Below, piece after piece: positions 11,466 to 22,552 of a stretch of 64,000 nt of DNA (the first letter of the stretch is position 1; each line of letters begins with the position of its first letter). Both the position numbers and the translations under genes were made by a program. Source of the DNA: Rusavskia elegans (Eukaryota > Ascomycota > Lecanoromycetes > Teloschistales > Teloschistaceae); assembly GCA_011316305.1 (NCBI GenBank), contig SAUG01000063.1, positions 372,001 to 436,000 on the forward strand, read 5' to 3'. The notes beneath the pieces are model-generated. The model was not told the origin of the DNA. It did not search any database and saw nothing but the letters and a program-made list of their open reading frames with translations.

Positions 11466-12437
11466 TCATGAAGGGGAGAAACTATCGTGACGCCCGTTCC
11501 CAGATCCAGCTTCATAGATTTGTTGGCAGTGCAGCTCGTTGGGACCGATCGCGGTAGAAGATAGCTCACGCGGAATCCCGTCAATGAATTCTGCGTTCGC
11601 TATGCCTTTGCCATTTCGATGCTGAGCTTTGGCATCATCGCTGGCAGTCTTTTCGGCATGGCGGCGTCGTCTACGTTCTCGAAGCAGGAGGAAGCCTAAG
11701 ATCGAGAGGGCTGCGACTGCGACCGGCAAGCCGACTCCGACTCCAATAGCAAAGTCGCGCTTGTTAGACGACGGCTGGGGTGACGTCGGCGAACTTTCTG
11801 GTGTTGCAGCAGTCTGTGGTATCTGCGGCGTGATTGAGGCGGTTGGTCTGTTACTGCTCGCATCTTCAGTCGACGATTGTGTTGTGGTGGTCATGGACGA
11901 GGACGATGGCACGCTTGAACGACTGGCCTCCGGCTCGAACATCCGCCCTACTTCTCCATCGGCGTACCAATCGAACTCGGTCTGAGAGCAGCATCCAGTT
12001 TGTGAGGGTCCCTTGGTGACATCTTCCGCACAGCAGAATCGCGTTGTAAAAGCACCTTGGACTGAGGGACAGGGATACAGGTTGCTGTAGTTGTCTTTTG
12101 CGACTTCACCAGAGTTAGCACGAATTGGGAATGTGGGCACTGATTATGCGTGTGTCGAACCATCAAGACAGCGCCTTGCACATTGAGGCGATTTCCAATC
12201 AGAGCTGGTACATCCACCACGATACATGAAGCCGGAACTACCCATGCAGTATCCACTAGTGGAGCATATATCCCCCCGAGAGCAGCAGGCGCCTTCGCTG
12301 GTACTGTTGCAAGAGACGTAGTTTATATCATCAACGACGTTGCCATCAGGCCAGAAGCAAATCGCAATAGCATAATATGGACTCAGAGAGGCCGCCACAA
12401 ACAAAATTAGATATGGATTGAATTTTACTGCTACCAT
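11466..12437 (-). pseudogene. Cys-rich single-pass membrane protein gene with one in-frame stop
   Basis: Both halves lie in one frame on the minus strand, split only by TAA at 12146-12144. The first 97 codons start MVAVKFNPYLILFVAASLSPYYAIA (signal peptide) and continue into a Cys-rich ectodomain (CFWPDGN...CNSTSEGACCSRGDICSTSGYCM). After the stop the frame continues with PTFPIRANSGE, more paired cysteines (FCCAEDV, GCCSQTEFDWYADGE), a Ser/Thr stalk, one transmembrane segment (FAIGVGVGLPVAVAALSILGFLLL) and a basic stop-transfer RERRRRRH. This is the layout of fungal wall-sensor-like surface proteins. The only GT-AG pair around the stop would give a 21 bp intron, too short. So it is either a nonsense mutation (CAA to TAA is possible), readthrough, or a base error. 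Confidence 0.6.
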
Positions 12438-13963
12438 TCTGCTGGCTTGGGATTTCAGAGAAAGGAGATGAAAACAAAAAAGTTCCCTTGGGGTACTTAT
12501 ATAGGCGCAGGAAGGTCAGAAGTATTAATGTTTCTGCACCACGCCGTACAGATTCTGCTTCAAAGAGGTTTCGAGAAATGAAATGAAGGACCAAGCAGGC
12601 AGCCAAGCTTGATTTGAGAAGCTGAGAGGCTGAGAAAGGTCAAGTCAAGGGATCACGGCCATTCGATTGAACAGCAGCTGAGATGTTGGGTACAGCCTTC
12701 TGGTGCCTCGATATCGTCAACGCGATCGAAGGGGTAGACGGAACGGAAGCTGCATGCCTGGCTCAAATACCGGGTATGTTGTACAAGGCGTGATGAAGGC
12801 AGTCGCTGAAACAAAGCGGAGGAACGAAGACGAGCCGCTCTCTGGCTGGGGTTTGTCTCTGTGCAGAGCGACGATGCAACGAATGAACTACCGCTTAGTA
12901 AGCTGCCGCGGCCAATCGAGACAAGGCTGGGGTATTATTTTTAGCACCTGCAAAAAGCTTTCGAAACCATGAGGCTTGGCAGTCAGTTTTCCGCCAGCTG
13001 GCATTGCCTCCTTAGCGGCGTTTGACCCTGGCTCCACGCCTATGCATCTTTGTATGGCGGCGGCGGGGTTCCATTGCCCTTCTCGGGCACTAAAAACCCC
13101 ACTAGCAGGGTAGGTCTGCCAAGGAGACAAAGCTGGCACGCTTCGATCAAGTCTAGAGTAAGGTAATAAAATCTACTTAAGCAATCGATAAGTAGCGAGA
13201 AGTTGTATATCGAGATACAGCCTATTGTACTCACTCTAAGCGACTGGTTCATGTCACCACCAAAGAATGAATGCCACGCAAGGTCCTTGGATTCCAAAGC
13301 TCTCTACAAGAGCTGACAATAATATTCGCCTTGCGGGCAAACCCTCTCCTCCTCTACACCCACGTAGGGTGATCGACTGGCTTCTCTCTCCTTGCTCCCG
13401 CTGTAGCCTCACCATATTCTCCTGATGGTACTGCGTTGTAGATGGCAATATCGACCATCGGGCCTTCGATATGCTTTACCGATCGGGACCGCTGCCCTTT
13501 CCCGCACTTGAAAGCCCGGCCCAGATGCTTTCTTCTCATCTGGGCTTCCCATTCTGTGTCACCATCACCGGGAAGACCGTGCTCTCTACTGGCCCAGTTA
13601 TGTTAGTGCGCTCTGCAACATTTGAAACATGACGGATCGCCCATGAAGAGGCTTGCATATCCCATGCGCTGGCAAGGGTACATAGGCTGGATGGCCGTCG
13701 GTATTGGATGCCTTGCCAGCGGGTAGCCTTCCATCAGCCTTTGGTGACCTATACTCTTACACCCATCTGAAGCTATTGCATCCTTAAGTATCAAGGACAA
13801 TGCGTGAAACAGAAAGTCCCAGACCAATGGGGACCATCTTCAGTCTCGACAACAAGGCTGAGGAACCGTGAGGCTCCAGAGGGGAAAATGAAAACCCCAC
13901 GCGACCCATCTTCAGTGCTCCGGCAGCAAAGATCCTACTCAATCCTGATGCTAGAGGAGCTTC
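12438..13963. other. Upstream of the ankyrin gene; possible damaged 5' exons
   Basis: 1.5 kb without an intact gene. From the ATG at 13800 one frame reads MRETESPRPMGTIFSLDNKAEEP, TGA at 13869, then GSRGENENPTRPIFSAPAAKILL and on to VPLRRGG at a run of seven G (13999-14005). An eighth G would put it in frame with the accepted ankyrin exon. So this looks like a broken 5' part of that gene. Nothing recognised in 12438-13799. Confidence 0.35.
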
Positions 13964-16900
13964 ATGGAGTCCACTTTCCCCCAAAGTTCCCTTGCGCAGG
14001 GGGGGATGCCCTTCACCCTCAAGGATGGCACGACCGATATCATCGCCCCAGAGGCACGACGCAATTACGATCATATTATACAAACCAGGATTGGCAATTT
14101 TCCCCTCCAAGGTCTCACAGGTCTGTCCTTGGAGCTTTGACCGATGGCACCAGTGAGCCACGCTAACACCTTCAAGATATTCAAATGAAGCTCATCCTTT
14201 CTGCCTCTCGTCTATCTCAAGATGAATTGGAAGGCATATGGCAGCGTACCCAATCTATCAATGCACTGGGTCTACGAGAGGGCTTCTGGACTCTATTGGA
14301 AATCTATGTTGCTCTGCATTTCGTCCAATCGTTGGAACAGCTCTCCCTTGATCAGATGGCGGTCCAATTCGCTGGCTCTGTACCTCCAGAGCTCACCAAC
14401 GAGATCAGAAGAAGATCGAGCTATATCAGAACCGGCCTCCCCTTACGGCCTGGTACTGCTCACGATGCTATGCTAACTTCTCCCAGTCCTGCGTTGACGG
14501 CCGCCCTTAGGCATTCAGTTTCGAACGCCACAAGCTTGACTGAAATAACTCGTATTCGGATCGAGGAAGAGAGTGGGTTCAAAGATAACGCCTCGTCAAG
14601 TCAGCCTGGCTTGGAGGTTCCAGACCTGCTGCAATCTGCCTCCGTCCATCATTTCGGACATCCTAGGAGGATCCGACGTGATAGTAGTCAGAGGACTACC
14701 TCCACCATCGGCGCTCAAAGGATAGCTGCACTGATCCAAAGGAGGTGTCCGAATATCGAAATGGAACCAAGGATCGGATGGGCCCGGTCGAGGCAGGTCG
14801 AACCCTCGATCATCGATAGACAATCGGCACACGACATCCTTATCCGTAATCGACGTCAGAATCCAGAATTCACGGATCCCTCTAAATCTTTACGGAACAA
14901 ATTCAAACCCAAGCAACTGAAACAGAAACTGGCAGACACCGCTACCTGGCGCTTTGAACCCCACGAGTTGAGTCTGGCCCTGAGACAGGTTGTCGCAGAA
15001 GAAGAAATAGGCAGCGCCGGGGTCGCCAAAGCACTCATCGATTTGGGAGCTGATGTTAATACTGTTAAGCGTGTCCAGAGATCTAGGCTCAAAGGCTCTC
15101 GCGTCGAATCCGACCCCATCAACTATGCGCAGATCGCTACAAGTCATAACAACGTTGACATGGTCTATCTTTTTGCCACAATTCCAGTCGCACCAACTAA
15201 TCTGGTTGCGGCTCTGGAGCAAGCTATTGAACAAAACCTTCCTCGCATTGTCTTGGCGTTGCTACAGTTGGGCGTAAATTGGAGCTCTCGCGGTGAAGCA
15301 ATACTCGGAAAAGCGATCATATCCCAGAGTCCCACGCTTGTCAAGTATTTATTGCGATCGCGATCAATAGCTCATGGAGATCTACTTACCAAAAGTCTCC
15401 CAAGTGCTGTTCAGCAAGGACAAATCGAGATCGTTTCCCTGTTGGTGACATATGGTGCCTGCACCACCATTGAGCATCTGTCGGCTCTGAGAAAAGCAGT
15501 GCAACTTCAGCGTATTGACATCGTTCTTGCTATCATGAAAGGGGTCGATAGTAGCGGCAGAAGTCAGATAGCATCATCTGTCATCGGCGATGCATTCTCT
15601 ACCAGGAGCCTCCTTCCTGTCGATGAGCAACGTCTTCTTATCGAAATCCTGTTGTGTGCCGGCGCGAAGGGAGATCCAGTTGCTCGAGTACTTTTACATG
15701 TTGTCCGAGCACATCACGGAAGCATTGCCAAGTTGTTGATCAAGCATGGAGCTAACCTACAGTTCAACAATGCCGAAGCCTTACGAATCACCGTGGCTTC
15801 TATGGATTTGGATATGCTTCCCACGCTCTTGCTTGGTGAAGTATCGAAAGGGATCGCCGGTAGTGTGATGGATGAGGTTCCCCACAACTGCAGCGACGAT
15901 AAGACATACGACATGATATCACTCCTGATAGCGAAAGGTGCCCGGGGTGGCCCGCTGGACAGAGCGCTTGTGCAAGCAATTCAGCACGGACGCTGTAGGA
16001 CAATTGGCTTGCTTCTCGACCACCGGGCTGATGTCAATACTGGAAGTTGTCAGCCAATTCGAATGGCAGTGACAGGAAGCGATGTGGTCACTCTCAAGTT
16101 ATTATTGACCAAAGGCCGACCAGACCCGAAAGTGATGCAAGACCTCCTGCCGCTGGTACCGCAAACTCCACTGGGTGTCAAATTGGCAATGGTCGAGTCA
16201 ATCATCAATGCCGCAGGTCAGCACAAGATCGATGAAGCTGTCCTCAACGACACTTTGCTCGATGCTCTCAGACGTCCATCTCAAGACGGAATCGAGCAAT
16301 TTCTGATCCCTTTAGTGGATCTTCTGATAACGACAGGGGCGAGCGTAGATGCTCAACGTGGGAAGTGCTTTCGGCTTGCGGCGGAGACCGGTTCCCTGAG
16401 ATTGATGGAGCTGTTAATCTCCAGTATGTCAGACCCCACTTCTCTGTCCCCAGCAGTAGAAGTCAGTAGGAAGATGCGGGATCCAAACAGCCGACGAGAC
16501 TTCCTGTGCATCTTAGCGAAGCACGGTGCGAAAGGCCGCGAAATCGATCAAGCGCTGGTCGATTCAATCGAGGAGGTCCCCGTGGATAATGGTCTGTTGC
16601 AAATACTTCTGGGTAACGCAGATTTGGAATATCTTGGTGGCCGGCCGCTCATCGCAGCAATGCGGCTCCCTTCAGCTGCTTTCATGGCCTCCATCATTGA
16701 CACAGGCAGAACGAGCCGCAAAATCCGTCTTAATGCCTGGCAGACTCTCTATGAGCCTGCAGTCAAACAGAGACGCACGAAAGCAAATTTACTTCTACAA
16801 GCTGGTATTGGTCAAGAAGGTCTTGACAAAGCTTTGATACAAGAGATTGGCGGCCAGAGAGATTTGCATATCGTCAAGTTGCTTTTGGATCAGAAGGCAT

Positions 16901-19900
16901 CCTGCGACTATGATGGCGGTAAGTCACTGGCACTTGCAATTCGCTACCACGATGGCGAGGTTTTGCAGCAACTTGTTACCAACTGTTCGAAACGCTGTAC
17001 GCTACAAGCGATGGTTCCCTATGCTTCGGCCATTCAGGAGACGCAAACACGACTTCGGTGCTTGAGTCTATTGATTCGCGGTGGTGCGACTGGTGAACCT
17101 CTGAGTCAGGCTTTGCTTCAGGAGGTGGAAGCCTCGGAACACCGCGCTCCCCAAGTCATCCGATTCTTGGTGGACCACGGCGCGGAAGTCGACTACCTAG
17201 ACGGGAAAGCTATCAAGTTCGTCATTTCAGCTCCGCTAGGTGTCGACATACTCAAGATGCTTGTCTCAAGAACAACGGCATCGAGACTGATCGGCACGCT
17301 CATTCCGTTGGTTCTGAATCATCCTCAGGACATCAGAATATCTTTGCTGCAAGTGCTTTTAGATCAAGGTGCCGATGAAGCTTCCCTCAATGAAGCTCTG
17401 GTGAGGATGGTATCAGAAGGAGCCACGGCACAGCCAACCATTGATTTGTTGCTGAAGCATGGAGCATCAGTCAACCATTGTAGAGCTCAGGCTGTCAAAA
17501 TCGCCGCTCATGCCAAGTCAATACCGCTACTCGATTGTCTTCTCAACCAAAACCCCAATCACGAATTTCTTGAGGAAGCTATACCGGCCGCAATGCAACT
17601 ATCTGCAGGACCCTCCGCATCGACAATCGCTGAAAGGCTTCACACCGTACGTCTCCTAACCAAAATACTCAGCACTCCGAGTGTAGCCAATGAACCGTTA
17701 ATTCAAGCTGTGCGGGAGGAGGATAACCCATTGATCGAATATTGGATTAAGTGTGGCGCAAATCCCAATTTCAAGGACGGCACATGTGTGGTTATTGCCA
17801 CACAAAAGCTCAATATCAGGGCCCTCCAACACATCTTCCGCTCAAAGATCACGCCAACATCAACCACATGTTCTCGCGCATTCGCTGCGATGCCTTCCGA
17901 CGATAGCAGGTGGCACGCGCAGGACCATTTGATACAGGGTATTGACAGGATATTGATCCTGGGTGGAGCGGCCGGCCTTGCCGTGGATCAGACATTTCTC
18001 AGTGCTATCAAGTCTACGCACGAGCTTGCTGCCCGGTTTGTTCTGCTCGTCCTGAATCATCGAACGCCGTTAGATGTCAACTTCGAAGACGGTAAAAGCC
18101 TTTGTATCGCAATTAGTAAGGCTAATACCGACGTTGTCACATACCTGTTACAGCAAGCCCCAAGCAAGTCCATTCTGCGTGCTGGCTTCATGTCCATCTT
18201 TGAAAGTGACGCCGAGGAGCAAAACCTCATCGACATGGCACGAGCGTTCTTCGCCTGTCCTCAAGCAAGACCCGAAATCTACTTCCAGCAGGATGAGCTC
18301 ACCAACGATCCCTTATACCAGCTCCTGCACCGCCACAACGACAAACCCAAACTATTGCAGGAGCTCTTCGCCAATGGGTGCAGGTCCGACTCTCGATTCC
18401 CGTGGAAATTCAACGATTCTTATGGCGCTGAGGATACGTCGGCATTATTGTGGCTACTTTGTCAAGGGGACGAACGGATCGACGTTGGTCTTGTTGATAT
18501 TCTTTTGATACATGGAGGTGAGTGATGCTACACCTGCTCAGTGACGACCAGCTACTGGGGCTAACAGGCTTTCGACAATAGCTGATCCAAACTTTCGGAC
18601 GTCAAAATCCTGCATCTCTCCGCTGACAATGGCTGCCAGCTTGGGCAGGGGCGAAATCGTATCGAAACTTCTGCAAAAAGGTGCTGATCCCGATGTGCAT
18701 GACGGTACTGATCGCTCGCCATTGGAGTACGCTACGTTGACAGGCGATATCAAAAGCATGGGTCACATCATCCAACGCAAGACCAATGGGAATGGCATTT
18801 TGAATGACGAGCTGCTCGATGAATCTCTACATGTCGCTGCAAGGAATCTAGACGTTGCTGCCATCCGGATGCTGCTCGAACACAAATTCCGAACCGACTT
18901 GCCCGGGCCAATTCACTCCGGCGGCCGAACAGCGCTTGGCGAAGCCTGCCGGATGGGGGATGCGACGGTGGATTCATCCCAGCTCAAAAAAGTCCTAGCA
19001 TTGCTATGCAAGGCCACAGCGGACCTCAAAGTCCGCACGCATGGAAAATCAATAGTACTCCTAGCTCTCAACAACACGTCCCCTGTCAGAATGACCGCAG
19101 CGCTTCTTGCTTCCTGCCCAGCCATCCGAGATGGCCTAAACGAAAGCTTCAATCTCTTCTCCAATAATTCATACCGTTACAGCCTCACGGCTTACGTTCG
19201 CCACTTCCAATGCGTGGAGAGACGAGCTCAACGCTCTCTAGACCTCTCAAAACGCTGTTGCACTCGCGAAGCATGTGACGCACCAGAGCTCGAGCGTCTC
19301 CTGCGTGCTTATGGATGGTGAGTTAATCTCAGAGCTACTTCACCCTAATCAGCCCTTGCAAGACATGGCTTCATGGTGTCGGATTCGACTGCCGATCGAG
19401 GTGTCGGATGCTGCAAGTCGAAGTGTCGGTTACCTCCACTGCCAACTGAATACTTGTCTCGGATGCGCACTGGTATTTGATGATGACATGCTGACTCCGA
19501 AATCCACTCCAGTCAAGACCGTTTCTGGGATGCCGATGCGGGGGCTTCGCAGCCTACAGCATACTGCAACCCCCCCTTGGTCATTGTCAACGCGATCAAG
19601 GAGGGCGAGGCGGAACGCCGTGCTCAGGCCCACAAGGATCAGATACAAAGGGAACTGGAGGCAGCGGCCGAAGCAGAGCGGAAGAAAGAGGACGACCGGT
19701 TGAAGAGACGCGAAGAGGAGAGGGCAGCGGAGCGACGGGCCGTGGAAGAGCGTGCAGCAGCAGAAGTGAATGCGATCGAGCAACGAGCCAGAGCAGAATC
19801 AATAGCGCAAAGAAGACTAGCCGAAGCCGAAGCGAGTCGAGCTGAGGCAGAAAGACGGAGGGAGAACACGGAGTATAATATTCGGAGAGCACGCGAGCGA

Positions 19901-20164
19901 GAAGAGCAGGATGAAAAGGAAAGGCGCGAGAGGGAGAGAAACCGGCGGGCCGAAGCAACGCTAAGGGAGAGGAAAAACATACAGATCGATCAGAAGAGAA
20001 GGGAATCGAACTTGCGGAAGGAGACGCTGCGGGAGGAAAAGAAGATGCTTGAGGAGCGGAGGAGATTGGCGGACAGCATGGGGGGTATGTTCCGGGAGGC
20101 ACAGTATGCGGGCGTCAACAAGAACAGCGCAGGGAGAATCCTGGGAGAGATCGAGGATGCGTGA
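13964..20164 (+). CDS. Giant degenerate ankyrin-repeat protein with coiled-coil tail
   Basis: Four exons, 13964-14120, 14177-18517, 18582-19317 and 19513-20164, keep phase throughout and give 1,961 residues. The first intron (56 bp) has a CTAAC branch point at 14163-14167. Residues 1 to about 330 are helical and partly low complexity with no domain I know. From there to about 1690 run diverged ankyrin helices with the motif L-L-x-x-G-A-x-V-(N/D)-x-x-x-G-x-(A/S), arranged in units of about 95 residues. Exon 3 holds two more regular repeats (LLQKGADPDVHDGTDRSPLEYA). The last 200 residues are a Glu/Arg/Lys/Ala coiled coil (KRREEERAAERRAVEERAAAEV) ending GRILGEIEDA. No NACHT, HeLo or kinase motif is visible. 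It is presumably a protein-interaction scaffold; function unknown. The true start may lie upstream in damaged sequence. Confidence 0.75.
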
Positions 20165-20684
20165 AATTACAGAGCCGGAATATTGTATTATGATCCTGTG
20201 CACCGAAAGGGCAGTGAATGGAGACAGATGGAAAAGGCACGATGGTCGTAGTCCACAAATCACGTGATTCTTCGAGCGTGGCTTGATCCTCTCCGTGCTC
20301 TGGCCAATGGTTCGTTGAGCATTCAACCAAAGCTCCTCGTCGTCTTAGCGAGTCCAGCTTACTCTATGGTTCGGCCTCGGATCATTGTTTCAGGACGGAC
20401 ATAAGCCAAGGTCTTTGTGGAAGTTGGTGGTCCACCGGTCATGTCTTCTCAGAGTGCCATCCCACCCAATAATGTTCTACCCCGAAAAGTCCCTCTGACT
20501 TGAGTGCACTTGAAGGCGACTTTGTGATTAGACTAGTCTGTCTGATGGTACGGCTTCTTTCAACAGCTGAATCCGTGAAGTCTTGTATACCATATTGCTC
20601 CTGTCAGCCTTCCGAATGTCATAGTTATCTCATACGGCTCTCATATTGGATTCATCGATTGTTAGAAACCGTCGATCGATCAAA
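20165..20684. promoter_or_regulatory. Upstream region of CDK8 gene
   Basis: 520 bp between the ankyrin stop and the CDK8 ATG. It holds a perfect 12 bp palindrome at 20258-20269 with a CACGTG core. No ORF of note. Confidence 0.5.
20258..20269. promoter_or_regulatory. CACGTG palindrome (E-box-like)
   Basis: AATCACGTGATT reads the same on both strands. CACGTG is the core bound by fungal bHLH factors of the Cbf1/Pho4 type. It lies about 95 bp past the ankyrin stop and 416 bp before the CDK8 start, so it could serve CDK8; a function is only inferred. Confidence 0.35.
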
Positions 20685-21956
20685 ATGCCGCCAATGGTCT
20701 ACAAAAACAAGGTGCGGGTTCGAGACAGATACAGGATTGTAGGATTCATTAGTAGTGGGACCTACGGGCGGGTCTACAAGGCCGTTGGCTGGAATGGCCA
20801 GACGGGGGACTTTGCAATCAAGAAGTACACTATCATCATTGCGAAATGCAAGACTATCGGTGCAAGCTGACCCATGAACAGGTTCAAGCCAGATAAAGAA
20901 GGGGAGGTCATCCAGTACACAGGTATTTCTCAATCTGCATGCAGAGAAATGGCCCTGTGTTCCGAGCTCTCTCACCCGAATGTTATCAATCTGATCGAGA
21001 TCATTCTGGAGGACAAGTGCATCTTCATGGTATTTGAATACGCCGAACATGATCTCCTACAGATCATTCAACATCACACCCAACCCACCCGACATCCGAT
21101 CCCAGCCTCGGCCATCAAGTCAATGCTTTTCCAGCTACTGAACGGCTTGCTCTATCTGCACCGCAACTGGGTCCTTCACCGAGATCTGAAGCCCGCCAAC
21201 ATCATGGTGACATCCAAAGGTGAAGTCAGAATTGGTGACTTGGGTCTGGCTCGACTGTTTTACAAGCCACTTCATTCCCTGTTCAGCGGAGACAAAGTCG
21301 TTGTCACCATCTGGTACCGCGCCCCAGAACTACTGCTGGGTAGCAAGCATTACACCCCTGCCGTCGATCTGTGGGCAGTGGGGTGTATCTTCGCCGAGCT
21401 GCTTTCTCTACGGCCCATCTTCAAGGGCGAAGAAGCGAAGATGGACAGCAAGAAGACTGTTCCTTTCCAGCGCAATCAAGTACAAAAGATCGTTGAAGTG
21501 CTCGGCATGCCTACCAAGGAGAAATGGCCTGGCTTGGTGCATCAACCAGAATTCACGCAGCTACAGACGGTGCCGTACCCTGGACGCGACAGCGGTAATG
21601 CAGGTCCGTTAGGTTTGGACACATGGTACTGGAATACACTGAGGAGTGCCAACTACCAGGAAGGACAGCCATCAGGCTCCCCTGGACAGCAAGGACTTGA
21701 TCTGTTGACCAAGCTGTTAGACTATGATCCGACGAAGCGAATGACAGCAGAGGAGGCACTGCACCATCCTTACTTCACGGCCAATGGGGAGAAAGTCAGT
21801 GCAAATTGTTTCGAGGGAATGGCCACGCAGTACCCCCATCGAAGAGTCAGCCAGGATGATAATGATATACGGAATGCTAGTCTTCCAGGGACGAAAAAGA
21901 ACGGGCTTCCTGATGATACCCTCATTGGTCGCCCGACGAAGAGACTCAAGGAATGA
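20685..21956 (+). CDS. ssn3: Mediator kinase CDK8 / SSN3 (Srb10)
   Basis: Two exons, 20685-20824 and 20882-21956, give 404 residues. It is the cyclin-C-dependent kinase of the Mediator CDK8 module, which phosphorylates the Pol II CTD and transcription factors in the nucleus. Visible motifs: glycine loop ISSGTYGRVYKA, lysine FAIKK (at the splice), the C-helix SACREMALCSEL, FEYAEHDLLQIIQHH, catalytic HRDLKPANI, DLGLARLF in place of DFG, then KPLHSLFSGDKVVVTIWYRAPELLLGSKHYTPAVDLWAVG. CDK8 typically lacks the T-loop Thr, as here. The insert EAKMDSKKTVPFQRNQVQKI is CDK8-specific. The C-terminus GRPTKRLKE is basic. Slightly shorter than some orthologues (about 430 aa). Confidence 0.96.
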
Positions 21957-22552
21957 GCTTAATCGCCAGAGTACATACTGAGGGTTAATACCGAAATCCC
22001 CTGGAAATCTAACACGAATAGAGGAACATTGGATCTAGAGAAGCAATTCACGCCTGTACTTATCTAGAATTTTGCTGTCATTGACCTTGCCTTGGAAATG
22101 TAATTTCGTGGGGGGTTTTGCAAAGCATGGCAGAATAATAGAAGAACAGTTTTAAGTTCTAGACCCCTGATGACCGCACCAACGGATAGATATCCGGCCA
22201 CGATACCCTGAAGAGTGCATCGAATGGCACGTTATAGCTGATGCTCAGTCGTCGCCACACTTTTCCCGGTCGATTCGGCTACCAGTCGTAATCCACTGGT
22301 TCAGGTTGGTAAGATGTGGTAGAGAGCAGTTCTGTCGAAACTCTATAGGCTAGATCGGTGGTGTGTGAAGCAGCTATTCCCAACTTGGACTCGGCCCTCG
22401 CTAGACTCTTGGCAGATCTGGGCGTGCGAATGGTCATTCCTCTTGTCTCAGTCTCAAGCACACCATCTTTGCATCGTTAGGCGTAGCATAGTTGGAAGGA
22501 TTGGCTGTCTACAAGCCTAGCGACTGCGCTCTGGAATGAATGACTCGCATGG
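21957..22552. other. Intergenic, CDK8 to EamA transporter
   Basis: No gene recognised. A 60-codon minus-strand ORF at 22461-22279 has no support. AT-rich 3' flank to about 22150, then the transporter leader. Confidence 0.5.

Noticed and set aside
13784..14161. 125-codon minus-strand ORF near the ankyrin 5' end
   Set aside because: Antisense to the better-supported plus-strand exon, which splices in phase into the ankyrin ORF.
22279..22461. 60-codon minus-strand ORF ending YQPEPVDYDW
   Set aside because: Too short and without support, though not impossible.
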